A program made the translations under genes and the position numbers. A DNA stretch of 64,000 nucleotides from Flavobacterium microcysteis (GTDB lineage Bacteria; Bacteroidota; Bacteroidia; Flavobacteriales; Flavobacteriaceae). A model generated the notes under the pieces. The model was not told where the DNA came from. It worked only from the letters and a program-made list of their open reading frames with translations, and did no database searches. Location: the NCBI RefSeq assembly GCF_006385255.1, contig NZ_VFJE01000049.1, forward strand, positions 124,001 through 188,000. Reading direction: 5' to 3'. Below, in pieces: positions 34,714 through 43,462 of this stretch (position 1 is the first letter of the stretch; every line of letters begins with the position of its first letter).

Positions 34714-37700
34714 ATGCATTTCCGCATATCTATACTTTTTATGCTACTTACCGTTCAAGTGTTTGGACAGGATTATGCATTGAAAGAAGCGCAGATTCGG
34801 GATGGATTTAATACCTACCTGCTCTCAAGTTCTGCCTTTATTGACAAAGACCGCTTCATTTGGTATGCTACCAATCGCGATGGTGATTTTTATCGATTTG
34901 ACGGGAAAAACAAGCTCCGATACCAATTTTATAAAGATGAAAACAGCTACGACGATAGCTTCTACCTATCTAATAATGCATGGATACAAGACCATAACAA
35001 TATAATTTGGGCTGCCGAACTCGATAAGGTTTATATTATAGCACCTGGTAAACTTCAGGTAGAGCGTATCCAATATTCTACGGAAAAGCTAAGTTCTAAA
35101 TCTTTTATTGCGCAAGACGAAATAAACAACCTTTGGATCAGCAACGGATCTCGATTCTTAATCAAAATTGCTCCCGACCGAAAGGCTACTCAGGTTACTC
35201 ATCCTCTTTTGAAAAACGGAAAAGAAATTGAAATAATCAAGATTTTAGATAATGGCAAAATCTTCGCAAAATCGGGATATAACCTTTTTTATATAGATTC
35301 CGGAGGCATCCATTTTTTTGGCAATCTTCAGGCTATAGATAAAGATATCAATCCCGACTTTGCCGTTTTTGAAAATGGCAAAATTGCAACAGAAAACAGC
35401 AGTGGCTACTATAAGTACAACAACGTTCCTTATAAATATATCTATATAAAGAAACTAGACGTACAATTGTTTAACTATCCGTATGAGGAAAACTGTTTTT
35501 TAGGCAATTGCAGTTGGAGTACCAATGCTTTGGTCACTGATTCAAAATTGTATATAGCCAATGACGCAAATCTTTTCATCAATAACATCAACAAGAATTC
35601 CAATGAGATTACTACTTTAGATACGCTGCACTTTAAAAAGCAAATTTCTATATCCAATAACAACCATAGTCCTAATTTTATATGGATATCTACCTATGAC
35701 GAGCTTTATAAGCTACTGATTATACCAAATAATTTTAAAAGGAGCCTGCAATTCGACGACAAGCAATACAGTACGAGAGGCATTATTTCCGATTCAAAAA
35801 ACAATTTGTATATAGCCACATACGAAGGGCTTTACAAGCAAGAGAATGGTAAAAAACCAACGCAGCTTTCAATTAAGGGCGAGAAAAATGGTTTGTACGA
35901 TATTCTCGTTTTAGAAAAAAATGACTCTATTTTATGGGGTTCTCAACAATACCATAGGATTAAAAAGGTAAATCTGATTACCCGTACTAAAAAAGACATC
36001 GAGCTTCCTAAAGGTTTCAAGATTGAATACATGAAGGAAAAATCGTCAGATGAATTGTGGATAGGTTCTAATAAGGGTCTATGCGTTTTCAATAAAAAAA
36101 CGGAGGAAGTAAGTCCCTATCTGGAAGATGGTTATTATTTAGGAAATATTCCCGTTCTCGGCTTCATAGAAGCAAAAGATGGAAAGAAATGGATTGCTAC
36201 ACGCCAGGGGCTTTTCCTAAAAGAAAAAGGAAAAGATTTTATAAATTACCAGAAAATCAACCCATCCTTTGATTATAAAAACCTACAGACATTATACGAA
36301 GACAAGAAAGGCAACCTATGGATTGGGACAAATGGAAAAGGAATCATTTTCTTAGACTCAAAAACAAAACAGTTTAAAAACCTAACACAGTCTGACGGGC
36401 TTTCAAACAACATTATCTGCGGTATATTAGAGAGTAAAGATGCCATGTGGTTTTCTTCCTACTACGGACTTTCACGATTTGACAAACAAAAAGGTTTTTT
36501 TGCAGTGTATTATAAGGAAGATGGACTCGCTGATAACGAATTCAACACGAGGTCTTCTTATAAGAAAAATGACAGTGCTTACTATTTTGGAGGCCTGAAT
36601 GGTATTATAGAATTCAATCCCGAAAAAATACAACTCAAAGGAAAACACCCTCACACCATTTTTTTATACAGCTCTACTTATTTTTCTAAAGAGGAAAATA
36701 AAAACGTAACCAATTACTTGAATATCAACAAAAAAACGATTAACCTTCCTTATAACAAAAACTATTTCTCAGCAGTATTCTCTATTAATGAGCTGTTTTA
36801 TATCGAAAAGAACATTTATTTCTATAAAATTGAAGGACTTAGAAATGAATGGATTAATGCTGGAACCTCTGGTCTTGTTGAACTTCCCAGCCTGCCGCCC
36901 GGAGATTATGTATTACGGGTAAAAGGAAAAGATGCCAAGAATATTGAAACCATGAACGAAATAAAAATCAATCTTCATGTAGAACAAATTTTCTTCAAGA
37001 CACCTCTCTTTATTTTCTTAATGGCACTTATAATCATAGGTTCTGTTATTTATTTCTTTATCAGGCGAAACCGAATACAAAAAAGATTTTTTGAAAGAGA
37101 AAAAGAAGTTAAGGAATTAAAATCCAGTGCTCTCCGAGCACAAATGAATCCTCATTTTGTATTTAACATCCTAAACAATATGCAAAGCGTGCTGATTCTG
37201 AAAGGAGAAGCCGAGGCAAACAAATATTTTGGAGCTTTTTCCAAAATTTTCAGACAGACACTCGACATATCCAGGCAGGAACACATTACACTCAAAAGCG
37301 AAATCGAATATCTTGACAATTATTTGCTGCTCAACAACCTTCAATTAAATAATGAATTAAAATATACCATAAATGTCCAAAATAGCATTAACGACACCAG
37401 CATGATATTTCTGCCCGGCATGCTGATCCAGCCTTTTGTGGAAAATGCAATCCTGCATGGACTTTCCCAAAAAAAAGACAAAAAACTAACTATCGATTTT
37501 TCTGTTGAAAAAGATTATTTGGTAATTGTTATCGAAGACAACGGAGTTGGTAGAGTCGCGGCTGCCAAATACGCTGAGAATAAAAAAGAAGCGTATAAAT
37601 CATGGGCTACTACCATAGTTAACGAACGCATCAGTATCATGAACTATTCTAATAATGAGACGAAAGCCGCTATTTTAGACATTGATGATTTAGAAGAAAA

Positions 37701-37761
37701 TGACACTATTTGCGGAACGCGCGTTACCTTAAAATTACAGCAGGCATCCAATGATTCTTAA
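34714..37761 (+). CDS. Two-component propeller sensor kinase, LytS type
   Basis: 1015 residues. Signal peptide (TVQVFGQ), two seven-bladed Reg_prop beta-propeller regions (about 25-640, with repeats such as NLWIGTNGKGI and DELWIGSNKGL), a Y_Y_Y domain (about 690-760, ending in LPPGDYVLRVKGKD), one transmembrane helix (about 768-788), then His_kinase (PF06580) with ALRAQMNPHFVFNILNNMQSV (about 808-828) and HATPase_c (GMLIQPFVENAILHGL; EDNGVGR). Senses a polymer or breakdown product outside the cell. The LytTR response regulator follows after 76 bases and is its likely partner. Unlike the polysaccharide-linked hybrid kinases of Bacteroides, receiver and output are separate here. Confidence 0.92.
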   Translation: MHFRISILFMLLTVQVFGQDYALKEAQIRDGFNTYLLSSSAFIDKDRFIWYATNRDGDFYRFDGKNKLRYQFYKDENSYDDSFYLSNNAWIQDHNNIIWAAELDKVYIIAPGKLQVERIQYSTEKLSSKSFIAQDEINNLWISNGSRFLIKIAPDRKATQVTHPLLKNGKEIEIIKILDNGKIFAKSGYNLFYIDSGGIHFFGNLQAIDKDINPDFAVFENGKIATENSSGYYKYNNVPYKYIYIKKLDVQLFNYPYEENCFLGNCSWSTNALVTDSKLYIANDANLFINNINKNSNEITTLDTLHFKKQISISNNNHSPNFIWISTYDELYKLLIIPNNFKRSLQFDDKQYSTRGIISDSKNNLYIATYEGLYKQENGKKPTQLSIKGEKNGLYDILVLEKNDSILWGSQQYHRIKKVNLITRTKKDIELPKGFKIEYMKEKSSDELWIGSNKGLCVFNKKTEEVSPYLEDGYYLGNIPVLGFIEAKDGKKWIATRQGLFLKEKGKDFINYQKINPSFDYKNLQTLYEDKKGNLWIGTNGKGIIFLDSKTKQFKNLTQSDGLSNNIICGILESKDAMWFSSYYGLSRFDKQKGFFAVYYKEDGLADNEFNTRSSYKKNDSAYYFGGLNGIIEFNPEKIQLKGKHPHTIFLYSSTYFSKEENKNVTNYLNINKKTINLPYNKNYFSAVFSINELFYIEKNIYFYKIEGLRNEWINAGTSGLVELPSLPPGDYVLRVKGKDAKNIETMNEIKINLHVEQIFFKTPLFIFLMALIIIGSVIYFFIRRNRIQKRFFEREKEVKELKSSALRAQMNPHFVFNILNNMQSVLILKGEAEANKYFGAFSKIFRQTLDISRQEHITLKSEIEYLDNYLLLNNLQLNNELKYTINVQNSINDTSMIFLPGMLIQPFVENAILHGLSQKKDKKLTIDFSVEKDYLVIVIEDNGVGRVAAAKYAENKKEAYKSWATTIVNERISIMNYSNNETKAAILDIDDLEENDTICGTRVTLKLQQASNDS

Positions 37762-37837
37762 TTTTTGATTAATTATATAACTTTATTGGTACATCTGGAG
37801 AATATTCTTAACTTTAATCACCACCAAATTCAAGTAT

Positions 37838-38602
37838 ATGCACGCCCATAAAGCCCTCATAATTGACGACGAAGTCAACAATATTGCCTTATTAAAGCAC
37901 TTTGTTACCAAATACTGCCTGAACGTAGAAGTAGTAGGAGAAGCCATGACTATAGCAGAAGCCGTTTCCGAAATCAATGACAAAGAACCGGATATTCTTT
38001 TTTTAGACATAAAACTAAACGAAGGCAATTCCTTCGAAATTCTTGATCAATTGGAAAACCTGAAAGCGCAGGTAATTTTTGTCACTTCTTATGACGAATA
38101 TGCACTTAAGGCATTCAAATACAATGCTGTTGATTATATACTCAAACCAATCGTTATTGAAGACATAATATTGGCCGTAAACAAAGCCATAAAAAATATC
38201 GAACAGCAGGACTTTTTCGATTTTGGAAAGTTGACATCATTTAATAACGACTCTCAATCCCTTTCAGACAGTAAAGAATATATAGCTATTCCTTCTCTGG
38301 ACAAGGTTGACATGGTTAAGAGCAACCAGATTACCTATATTGAGGCCGACTCAAAATATACTGTTTTCCATACCCAGGAAGGCAAAAAATATACCTCTAG
38401 TAAAAACCTTTTGAGTTTTGAAGAAACCATAGACAAGACTCGTTTCTTTAGGATCCACCACTCTTTTATTGTCAATATCGAACACTTGGTCACTATTATT
38501 AAAAAAGACGGAAGCTACTGTGAAATATCAGACGGTACGCTATTGCCTATTGCCAGGCGAAAGCTGGAAGACTTTCATCGTTTTCTTAAAATCAAAAATT
38601 AA
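37838..38602 (+). CDS. LytTR family response regulator
   Basis: 254 residues: receiver domain (about 3-120; acidic pocket IIDDE, phospho-acceptor Asp in ILFLDIKLNEG, Lys in YILKPI) and LytTR DNA-binding domain (about 150-252; YIEADSKYTVFHTQEGKKY, FFRIHHSFIVNIEHL). Partner of the propeller kinase just upstream. LytTR proteins bind paired 9-base direct repeats two turns apart; such pairs occur upstream of the kinase (34589), downstream of this gene (38679) and at 40366. Confidence 0.94.
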   Translation: MHAHKALIIDDEVNNIALLKHFVTKYCLNVEVVGEAMTIAEAVSEINDKEPDILFLDIKLNEGNSFEILDQLENLKAQVIFVTSYDEYALKAFKYNAVDYILKPIVIEDIILAVNKAIKNIEQQDFFDFGKLTSFNNDSQSLSDSKEYIAIPSLDKVDMVKSNQITYIEADSKYTVFHTQEGKKYTSSKNLLSFEETIDKTRFFRIHHSFIVNIEHLVTIIKKDGSYCEISDGTLLPIARRKLEDFHRFLKIKN

Positions 38603-38678
38603 CCTCCACATTCCTGATTTTTCTTTTTCAAAAGGATGGTTTTTAGCTTCTTTAAAAACCACTTATCCTTCTATACTT

Positions 38679-38707
38679 CCAGTTATTCTTCACAGAGACC
38701 AGTTATT
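38679..38707 (-). promoter_or_regulatory. LytTR-like tandem site downstream of the response regulator
   Basis: Two identical CCAGTTATT repeats starting at 38679 and 38699 (20-base period); on the minus strand these read AATAACTGG, the same element as at 34609 and 40386. Confidence 0.5.
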
Positions 38708-38822
38708 ACTTTATGATTGATTATTCATTTATAATCAACAATCTTTGTGTAAGCAAAATTCAAAAAACAATTAGGATATTACGTATTAGCTAATATCTTG
38801 CGCTATAGGGTTCATCTAGCAG

Positions 38823-39255
38823 ATATAGTGTCTCTCACTACGTTCTTAATAAAAGTTTAGTTTAGATAAAAATATCAACGAGGGACACTATATTACCTAA
38901 GAGTAGCAATACTACCAAGTATTCTAATAAGTCAATAAAAATACGACACCTATAAGAAAGTAGGCTTTATATTTTTTTCATAATGGATTATTTTGATCAA
39001 ATGCAACAAGTTAGGGATAAATAAAAAAGCCGCTTTCTTTATCAAATCATAATAAAATAAGTGCCTCTAATAACTTCTTTAATCCTCAGATATGTTATAT
39101 GAATGGTAGATTTGGGCTTCTATCTATTCAGAATATCCAGTTAAAGAGGCACTTTATAATAAAAGGAGGTTTCCAGCCAGTTTCATAAAATATAATTAAG
39201 TTAATTATGTAAAAAACACATCGTTATACACTTTGGTATAGGTAACCTCCCTTAT
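38823..39255. repeat. Array of four imperfect stem structures (possible small RNAs)
   Basis: Four successive units, each closed by a 10-19 base stem: unit 1 arms 38823-38836 / 38880-38893 (13 of 14 paired); unit 2 38952-38969 / 39024-39042 (with one bulge); unit 3 39059-39068 / 39145-39154 (AAGTGCCTCT, perfect); unit 4 39162-39174 / 39241-39253. Units 1 and 3 also share sequence in their left halves (AGTG-CTCT ... TTCTT). No coding frame fits. Together with 38603-38822 this is a 721-base gene-free gap. Could be a tandem non-coding RNA family or a decayed repeat element. Confidence 0.5.
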
Positions 39256-39286
39256 TTTAATACAAATATTCTATTCCAAAATTTAC

Positions 39287-39319
39287 AAAAAAAGCGTTCC
39301 TATTCAGAACGCTTTTTTA
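39287..39319. terminator. Bidirectional terminator
   Basis: AAAAGCGTTC / GAACGCTTTT stem around CTATTCA with A and T runs on the two sides; serves the minus-strand gene at 39324. Confidence 0.85.
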
Positions 39320-39323
39320 TCCA

Positions 39324-39728
39324 CTATTTCTTCATCAATTCATAAAAATCATCAAGAAAACCGGATATTTCTGCCACCAATTGCTTCTTGTCACGCCTTC
39401 TGACAGCAAGGCTCCATTTTTTTCCGGTTTTAGTTCGTACACAAAGCGTATAGGTTTTCAGATCATGCAATACAAATAGCAAAGCATAGGAAACAGCTAG
39501 TCCTATAGTCCAATAAAGCGATTCCAATTGTATACACAATACTATTAGAGGAAACAGGAAAATTAAAAGAATAATACGGGCAAGACCATGATAAGGTATT
39601 TTCTTTTTACCAATATAGAGGGAATTAAGTTCTTCAATACTAAACTCTTTATATTCGCCTATATAGCTTATCAATAAAGTAGTATCTCGAACAGTCAGAT
39701 GTTGAGGTTTGGCTGGCGTAAAAGTCAT
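39324..39728 (-). CDS. Hypothetical membrane protein with PH-like layout
   Basis: 134 residues: an N-terminal beta segment (LTVRDTTLLISYIGEYKEFSIEELNSLYIG), two close hydrophobic helices (about 50-68 and 72-90), then a further beta stretch with basic residues (LCVRTKTGKKWSLAVRRRDKK) and a C-terminal amphipathic helix. The layout fits DUF6232-like proteins, which I name with reservation. Monocistronic. Confidence 0.6.
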   Translation of the reverse strand: MTFTPAKPQHLTVRDTTLLISYIGEYKEFSIEELNSLYIGKKKIPYHGLARIILLIFLFPLIVLCIQLESLYWTIGLAVSYALLFVLHDLKTYTLCVRTKTGKKWSLAVRRRDKKQLVAEISGFLDDFYELMKK

Positions 39729-39908
39729 ATATATAAAATTTAAAGTTACTATTCATTATAACATAGGAGTTTCCTATCAAAGCATCCTATTTTTTGTATT
39801 TCACAAAAGATAAAATCCCGATTTATTTGCATAAACCGGGACCTAATAATCTGATTTTTTGTTTTGAAACAATAAATCTTCTAGGCATTTATCCCTGCTT
39901 TTTACGGC

Positions 39909-40085
39909 TTATTTAATTGGCTTATAACTTGGCTTATTTTTATCTTTTGCTTTGTTTGGTGCGCCCAGCGGGATCCGTACGAAGAACTTTACCCCTAAAA
40001 CTCTTACGGCTTTCCCGCTTCCGCAACCTGAAAAAGCGGCTGTGCCGTGTCTACCACAATACAGCACCCATGAAGGACGAGCGTC
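39909..40085 (-). pseudogene. GC-rich ORF remnant without start codon
   Basis: 58 codons open between a stop and TAA with coding-like composition (for example HGTAAFSGCGSGKAVRVLG and KFFVRIPLGAPNKAKDKNK), no ATG, and a sharp rise in GC in an AT-rich gap. Probably the C-terminal end of a lost or imported gene, or a conserved intergenic repeat. Origin not recognised. Confidence 0.35.
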
Positions 40086-40365
40086 CTAAAGAAACATGTT
40101 GAACCGGCTTTTTATCTTGTATTTTTTCATAATCATATACTAAAAACATGGCATCTGAAAACTATTTTCATGAGAAACCATAACCTTCATAAATAATCTA
40201 CTTGCAGGCATGCCCCTATTCTGTCCAGAATATTTTAAATAGGCAGATGTATGTAATCCTAATGAATTGTAGATAGCCTGGGCTAGCCTTAAGATTTGAA
40301 AGTTTACAACTCTCAATCACTGATACAAAGATGGGAGGCATACTTATAACAAGATAGCAGAAAGT

Positions 40366-40394
40366 AGTAAGTGGCAGCATATAAGAATAACTGG
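40366..40394 (+). promoter_or_regulatory. LytTR-like tandem site upstream of the metallophosphatase
   Basis: AGTAAGTGG (40366) and AATAACTGG (40386), 20-base period; the surrounding 35 bases also resemble 34585-34620 (AGTAGTAAG ... AAGAATAACTGGT). Confidence 0.5.
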
Positions 40395-40447
40395 TCATTT
40401 AGAGGGTTGAAACAAATCTTAACATAATGTTAGAACAGCCCGTTTTC

Positions 40448-40518
40448 CTTAAACTTCTCTTAAAACCGGCCGTCAAAAAAGCCTTCATTCTTTAACCCTA
40501 ACTTAATCTTCTTCTAAT
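40448..40518 (+). promoter_or_regulatory. Pho-box-like 11-base periodic repeats
   Basis: Seven-base units with an 11-base period: CTTAAAC (40448), CTTAAAA (40459), CCGTCAA (40470); and CTTTAAC (40490), ACTTAAT (40501), TTCTAAT (40512). The period and the third unit resemble PhoB/PhoP-type boxes. A -7 element TACTTTTG (40540-40547) follows without a TTG partner, consistent with an activator-dependent promoter. Confidence 0.35.
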
Positions 40519-40571
40519 TCCCAACAATTCTGACCAACCTACTTTTGTGCCATCAAACAACATAACACATC

Positions 40572-43307
40572 ATGAAAAAAATCTACATTCTATTACTGCT
40601 TTTTGCAGGATGGATGGGCAAGGCACAAACCCTGTCGCCCTACTTGCAAGCTCCAACCACCAATTCAATTTATGTCAACTGGAAAACGGAGAGCAATCCG
40701 GAATCTATAGTAGAATATGGAAGCACACCCACTGCGCTTACCAATTCTGTTACCGGAACAAACAGCATATTTACGGATACCGGATATCCGAGCAATTACT
40801 ATTACCACAGCGTAAAAGTAACGGGGCTTAACCCAAATACTAAATATTATTACCGTGTCAAGACCGGAACCAGCACTTCACAAACCATGTCGTTCAAAAC
40901 GCTTCCGCTTCCTGGTCAAGCTGCCACGGCAGACGGCCACCTGCGTTTTTTGGTTCTGGGTGACAACCAGATGCGAAATGTTCCTCGATTTGATACGCTT
41001 GTAGCACAAGCCAAAAGAAAAATTGCAGAAAAATGGGGAATCACAGCAGATCCATCTGACAATATTGCATTGACAGTAATGGTTGGTGACCAGGTAGATG
41101 TTGGTACTTTAGATCATTATGAAAACGTACATTTTAAAAAGAACAAAGCTTTATCCGGTTACCTTCCAATTCAAACTTTAGTAGGAAATCATGAAACTTA
41201 CGGTACATTAGCCATGCAGGCCTATTATGACCATTATGTGCTTGATGAAATGTCGTATAGAGGAATTTCATCAGGAACAGAGAATTATTATGCTAACCAA
41301 GTTGGAAATGTTCTTTTTATAGCGATGGATACGGAGCATACCGGAATCCAGCAATTGAACTGGCTGACACAGGTGGTACAAGCTGCCGATGCTGATTCTA
41401 CAGTGGACTGGATTGTTTCCTTGGGACACAGACCTTATCAGGCGGAACAGTATGTTGGTGATATTTCCACCTGGATAAGAAATTCTGCTATGCCTATTTT
41501 GGTTACTTCTTCAAAACACATCTTGCATATTGGAGCCCACCATCACTTATACCACAGAGGTCAATTGAAAAACACGCCAACTTACCAGATTATTTCAGGA
41601 GGTGTGGCTTGGGACCAATATTGGGGAATGGCTGCTGAAAAAGATTATGATGACGTACAAAAAACAATTTCTAACTGGATGTATCAGATTATAGATGTTG
41701 ATGTCAATAACGATACTTTTGAAGTGGAGTCCTATTCTATCGGAAGTGCCTATACCTGGAAAGACAATGAGCTTATGGATGTATTCCACCGTTATAAAGG
41801 ATTGGATTCACCGCAACAGCCAACAATCTTAAATGATTTTAATGGTGGTGATGTAGAATTGCCACTTGAAATCTCAAGTTCTGCTTATACTACCACATCC
41901 AACCAATTATTAAACTCTACTGAATTTTTGATTGGAAAAACGGCCAATTTCGAAATCATTGAAAAGGATATTTATAGAGATTATGAAAACCTATATGGTC
42001 CATTAAACGGTCAGGTTGATGTATCGAAAGATGTCAATGCCGGAGTCGATATCACAAAGGTTAATTTGGCAGCCAATGAAATTCCTAACGGACAATACTT
42101 TGTAAAGGTGCGTCACAGAGACAGAAATTTGAACTGGTCTCCTTGGAGTGCTGTAAAATCTTTTAACATAACAAATAGTGGTTTTGCAAATACGCAAATT
42201 CAGCTGGATACTATTGCTTACCGACCAAATACTCCAATAAGTGTTTCTTTTACGGACGGTCCGGGTAACCAAAGAGATTGGATTGCTTTATACAAAGTGG
42301 GCCAAACACCAGGAAGTTCAAGCCCTTCACAATTGTGGACTTATGTAAACGGTCAGCGTAGTGGTACAGTTACTTTTAACGGTTTGACAGCGCCAGGAAG
42401 ATATTATGCAACATTTTTAGAAAATGACGGTTATACGGAATTGGCAGGCAGAAAAGAATTTTATGTTGGCCCATTAGTAACGCTTTCTTCAAATGCTCAG
42501 ACCTATGCTTCAGGTAGTCCGGTAACCTTGTCTTTTGCCAACGGGCCTCAACTTACCAATGACTGGATTGGAATTTATAAAGTAGGACAAACTCCTGGCG
42601 GACCAGCTTCAACGCAATGGCGTTATGTTACTACAACTTCCGGAAACTTTACGTTCAACAATTTGGCCGATGGTTATTATTTTGCTGAATATTTCCTTCA
42701 AGATGGTTATAACAGTGTTGGAAATAAAGTGTTCTTCCAGGTTGGAAACCAGATCACACAGCTAAATATCAACAAAACCATCTATAACTTGAATGAAAAT
42801 ATCATCGCTACATGGACAAATGCACCGGGAATCGTTAAAGACTGGTTAGGAATCTACCATGCAGGAGACGACCCGAATGTAGACGAATTGGTAAGCTTTA
42901 CGTATTTTGAAGGACTTTCTGAAGGAACAAAAGTGATTCAGGACGACAAACTTCCAACTGAAGCTGGAGATTATTTTATCGTGATGTTTACAAACGACTC
43001 TTATAATGAAGTTTCTAACCGAATTTCATTTGTAGTTGAAGAAACATTAGGAACTGGAGAGTTTTCTTCTCAAAACGGGGTAAAAGTCTATCCTAACCCG
43101 GTAAAAGCAGGCGAAAAGACCTATATCAAATCAAAATATCCAATCGACCAAATCGATATGTTTGACATGACCGGAAACCTGTTCTATTCTTCAAAAAACA
43201 TTAATGATTACAACTATTCGATTATCAACCAGAGTTTGCCTTCAGGAACTTATATATTAAAAATTCATTCCAATAAAGTGTATACCATTAAAGTAGTGGT
43301 AAACTAA
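40572..43307 (+). CDS. Secreted metallophosphatase with repeated beta modules and T9SS tail
   Basis: 911 residues. Signal peptide (GWMGKAQ), purple-acid-phosphatase-like FN3 domain (about 20-110), calcineurin-like phosphoesterase (about 115-370) with metal motifs FLVLGDN, MVGDQVD, VGNHET, LGHRPY and GAHHHLYH. Then an FN3-like linker and three related modules of about 90-100 residues, each with a DWI/LG/ALYxxGxxP block (about 570, 670 and 755), and a C-terminal T9SS type A sorting domain (VYPNPVKAGEK ... GTYILKIHSNK). It removes phosphate from organic phosphates outside the cell. Preceded by Pho-box-like and LytTR-like elements. Confidence 0.92.
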   Translation: MKKIYILLLLFAGWMGKAQTLSPYLQAPTTNSIYVNWKTESNPESIVEYGSTPTALTNSVTGTNSIFTDTGYPSNYYYHSVKVTGLNPNTKYYYRVKTGTSTSQTMSFKTLPLPGQAATADGHLRFLVLGDNQMRNVPRFDTLVAQAKRKIAEKWGITADPSDNIALTVMVGDQVDVGTLDHYENVHFKKNKALSGYLPIQTLVGNHETYGTLAMQAYYDHYVLDEMSYRGISSGTENYYANQVGNVLFIAMDTEHTGIQQLNWLTQVVQAADADSTVDWIVSLGHRPYQAEQYVGDISTWIRNSAMPILVTSSKHILHIGAHHHLYHRGQLKNTPTYQIISGGVAWDQYWGMAAEKDYDDVQKTISNWMYQIIDVDVNNDTFEVESYSIGSAYTWKDNELMDVFHRYKGLDSPQQPTILNDFNGGDVELPLEISSSAYTTTSNQLLNSTEFLIGKTANFEIIEKDIYRDYENLYGPLNGQVDVSKDVNAGVDITKVNLAANEIPNGQYFVKVRHRDRNLNWSPWSAVKSFNITNSGFANTQIQLDTIAYRPNTPISVSFTDGPGNQRDWIALYKVGQTPGSSSPSQLWTYVNGQRSGTVTFNGLTAPGRYYATFLENDGYTELAGRKEFYVGPLVTLSSNAQTYASGSPVTLSFANGPQLTNDWIGIYKVGQTPGGPASTQWRYVTTTSGNFTFNNLADGYYFAEYFLQDGYNSVGNKVFFQVGNQITQLNINKTIYNLNENIIATWTNAPGIVKDWLGIYHAGDDPNVDELVSFTYFEGLSEGTKVIQDDKLPTEAGDYFIVMFTNDSYNEVSNRISFVVEETLGTGEFSSQNGVKVYPNPVKAGEKTYIKSKYPIDQIDMFDMTGNLFYSSKNINDYNYSIINQSLPSGTYILKIHSNKVYTIKVVVN

Positions 43308-43334
43308 TCAAAAGTTATAAGCCTTTAATAGTGC

Positions 43335-43366
43335 AGAAGCCTCCATTAGGAGGCTTTTGTATTTTC
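43335..43366 (+). terminator. Terminator
   Basis: AGCCTCC-ATTA-GGAGGCT stem (43338-43355) followed by T-rich sequence. Confidence 0.8.
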
Positions 43367-43462
43367 AAAACATCACATTAGAAACTGGATTACTGTATTT
43401 TAGGATTCTATTAAGCCTATCCGAAAGAAACTTTTTGTAAATTCAGTTAGTAAAAAGTGATT

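Noticed and set aside
39917..40102. 61-codon plus-strand frame
   Set aside because: Opposite strand of the GC-rich remnant; the minus-strand frame looks more coding-like and neither has convincing start signals.
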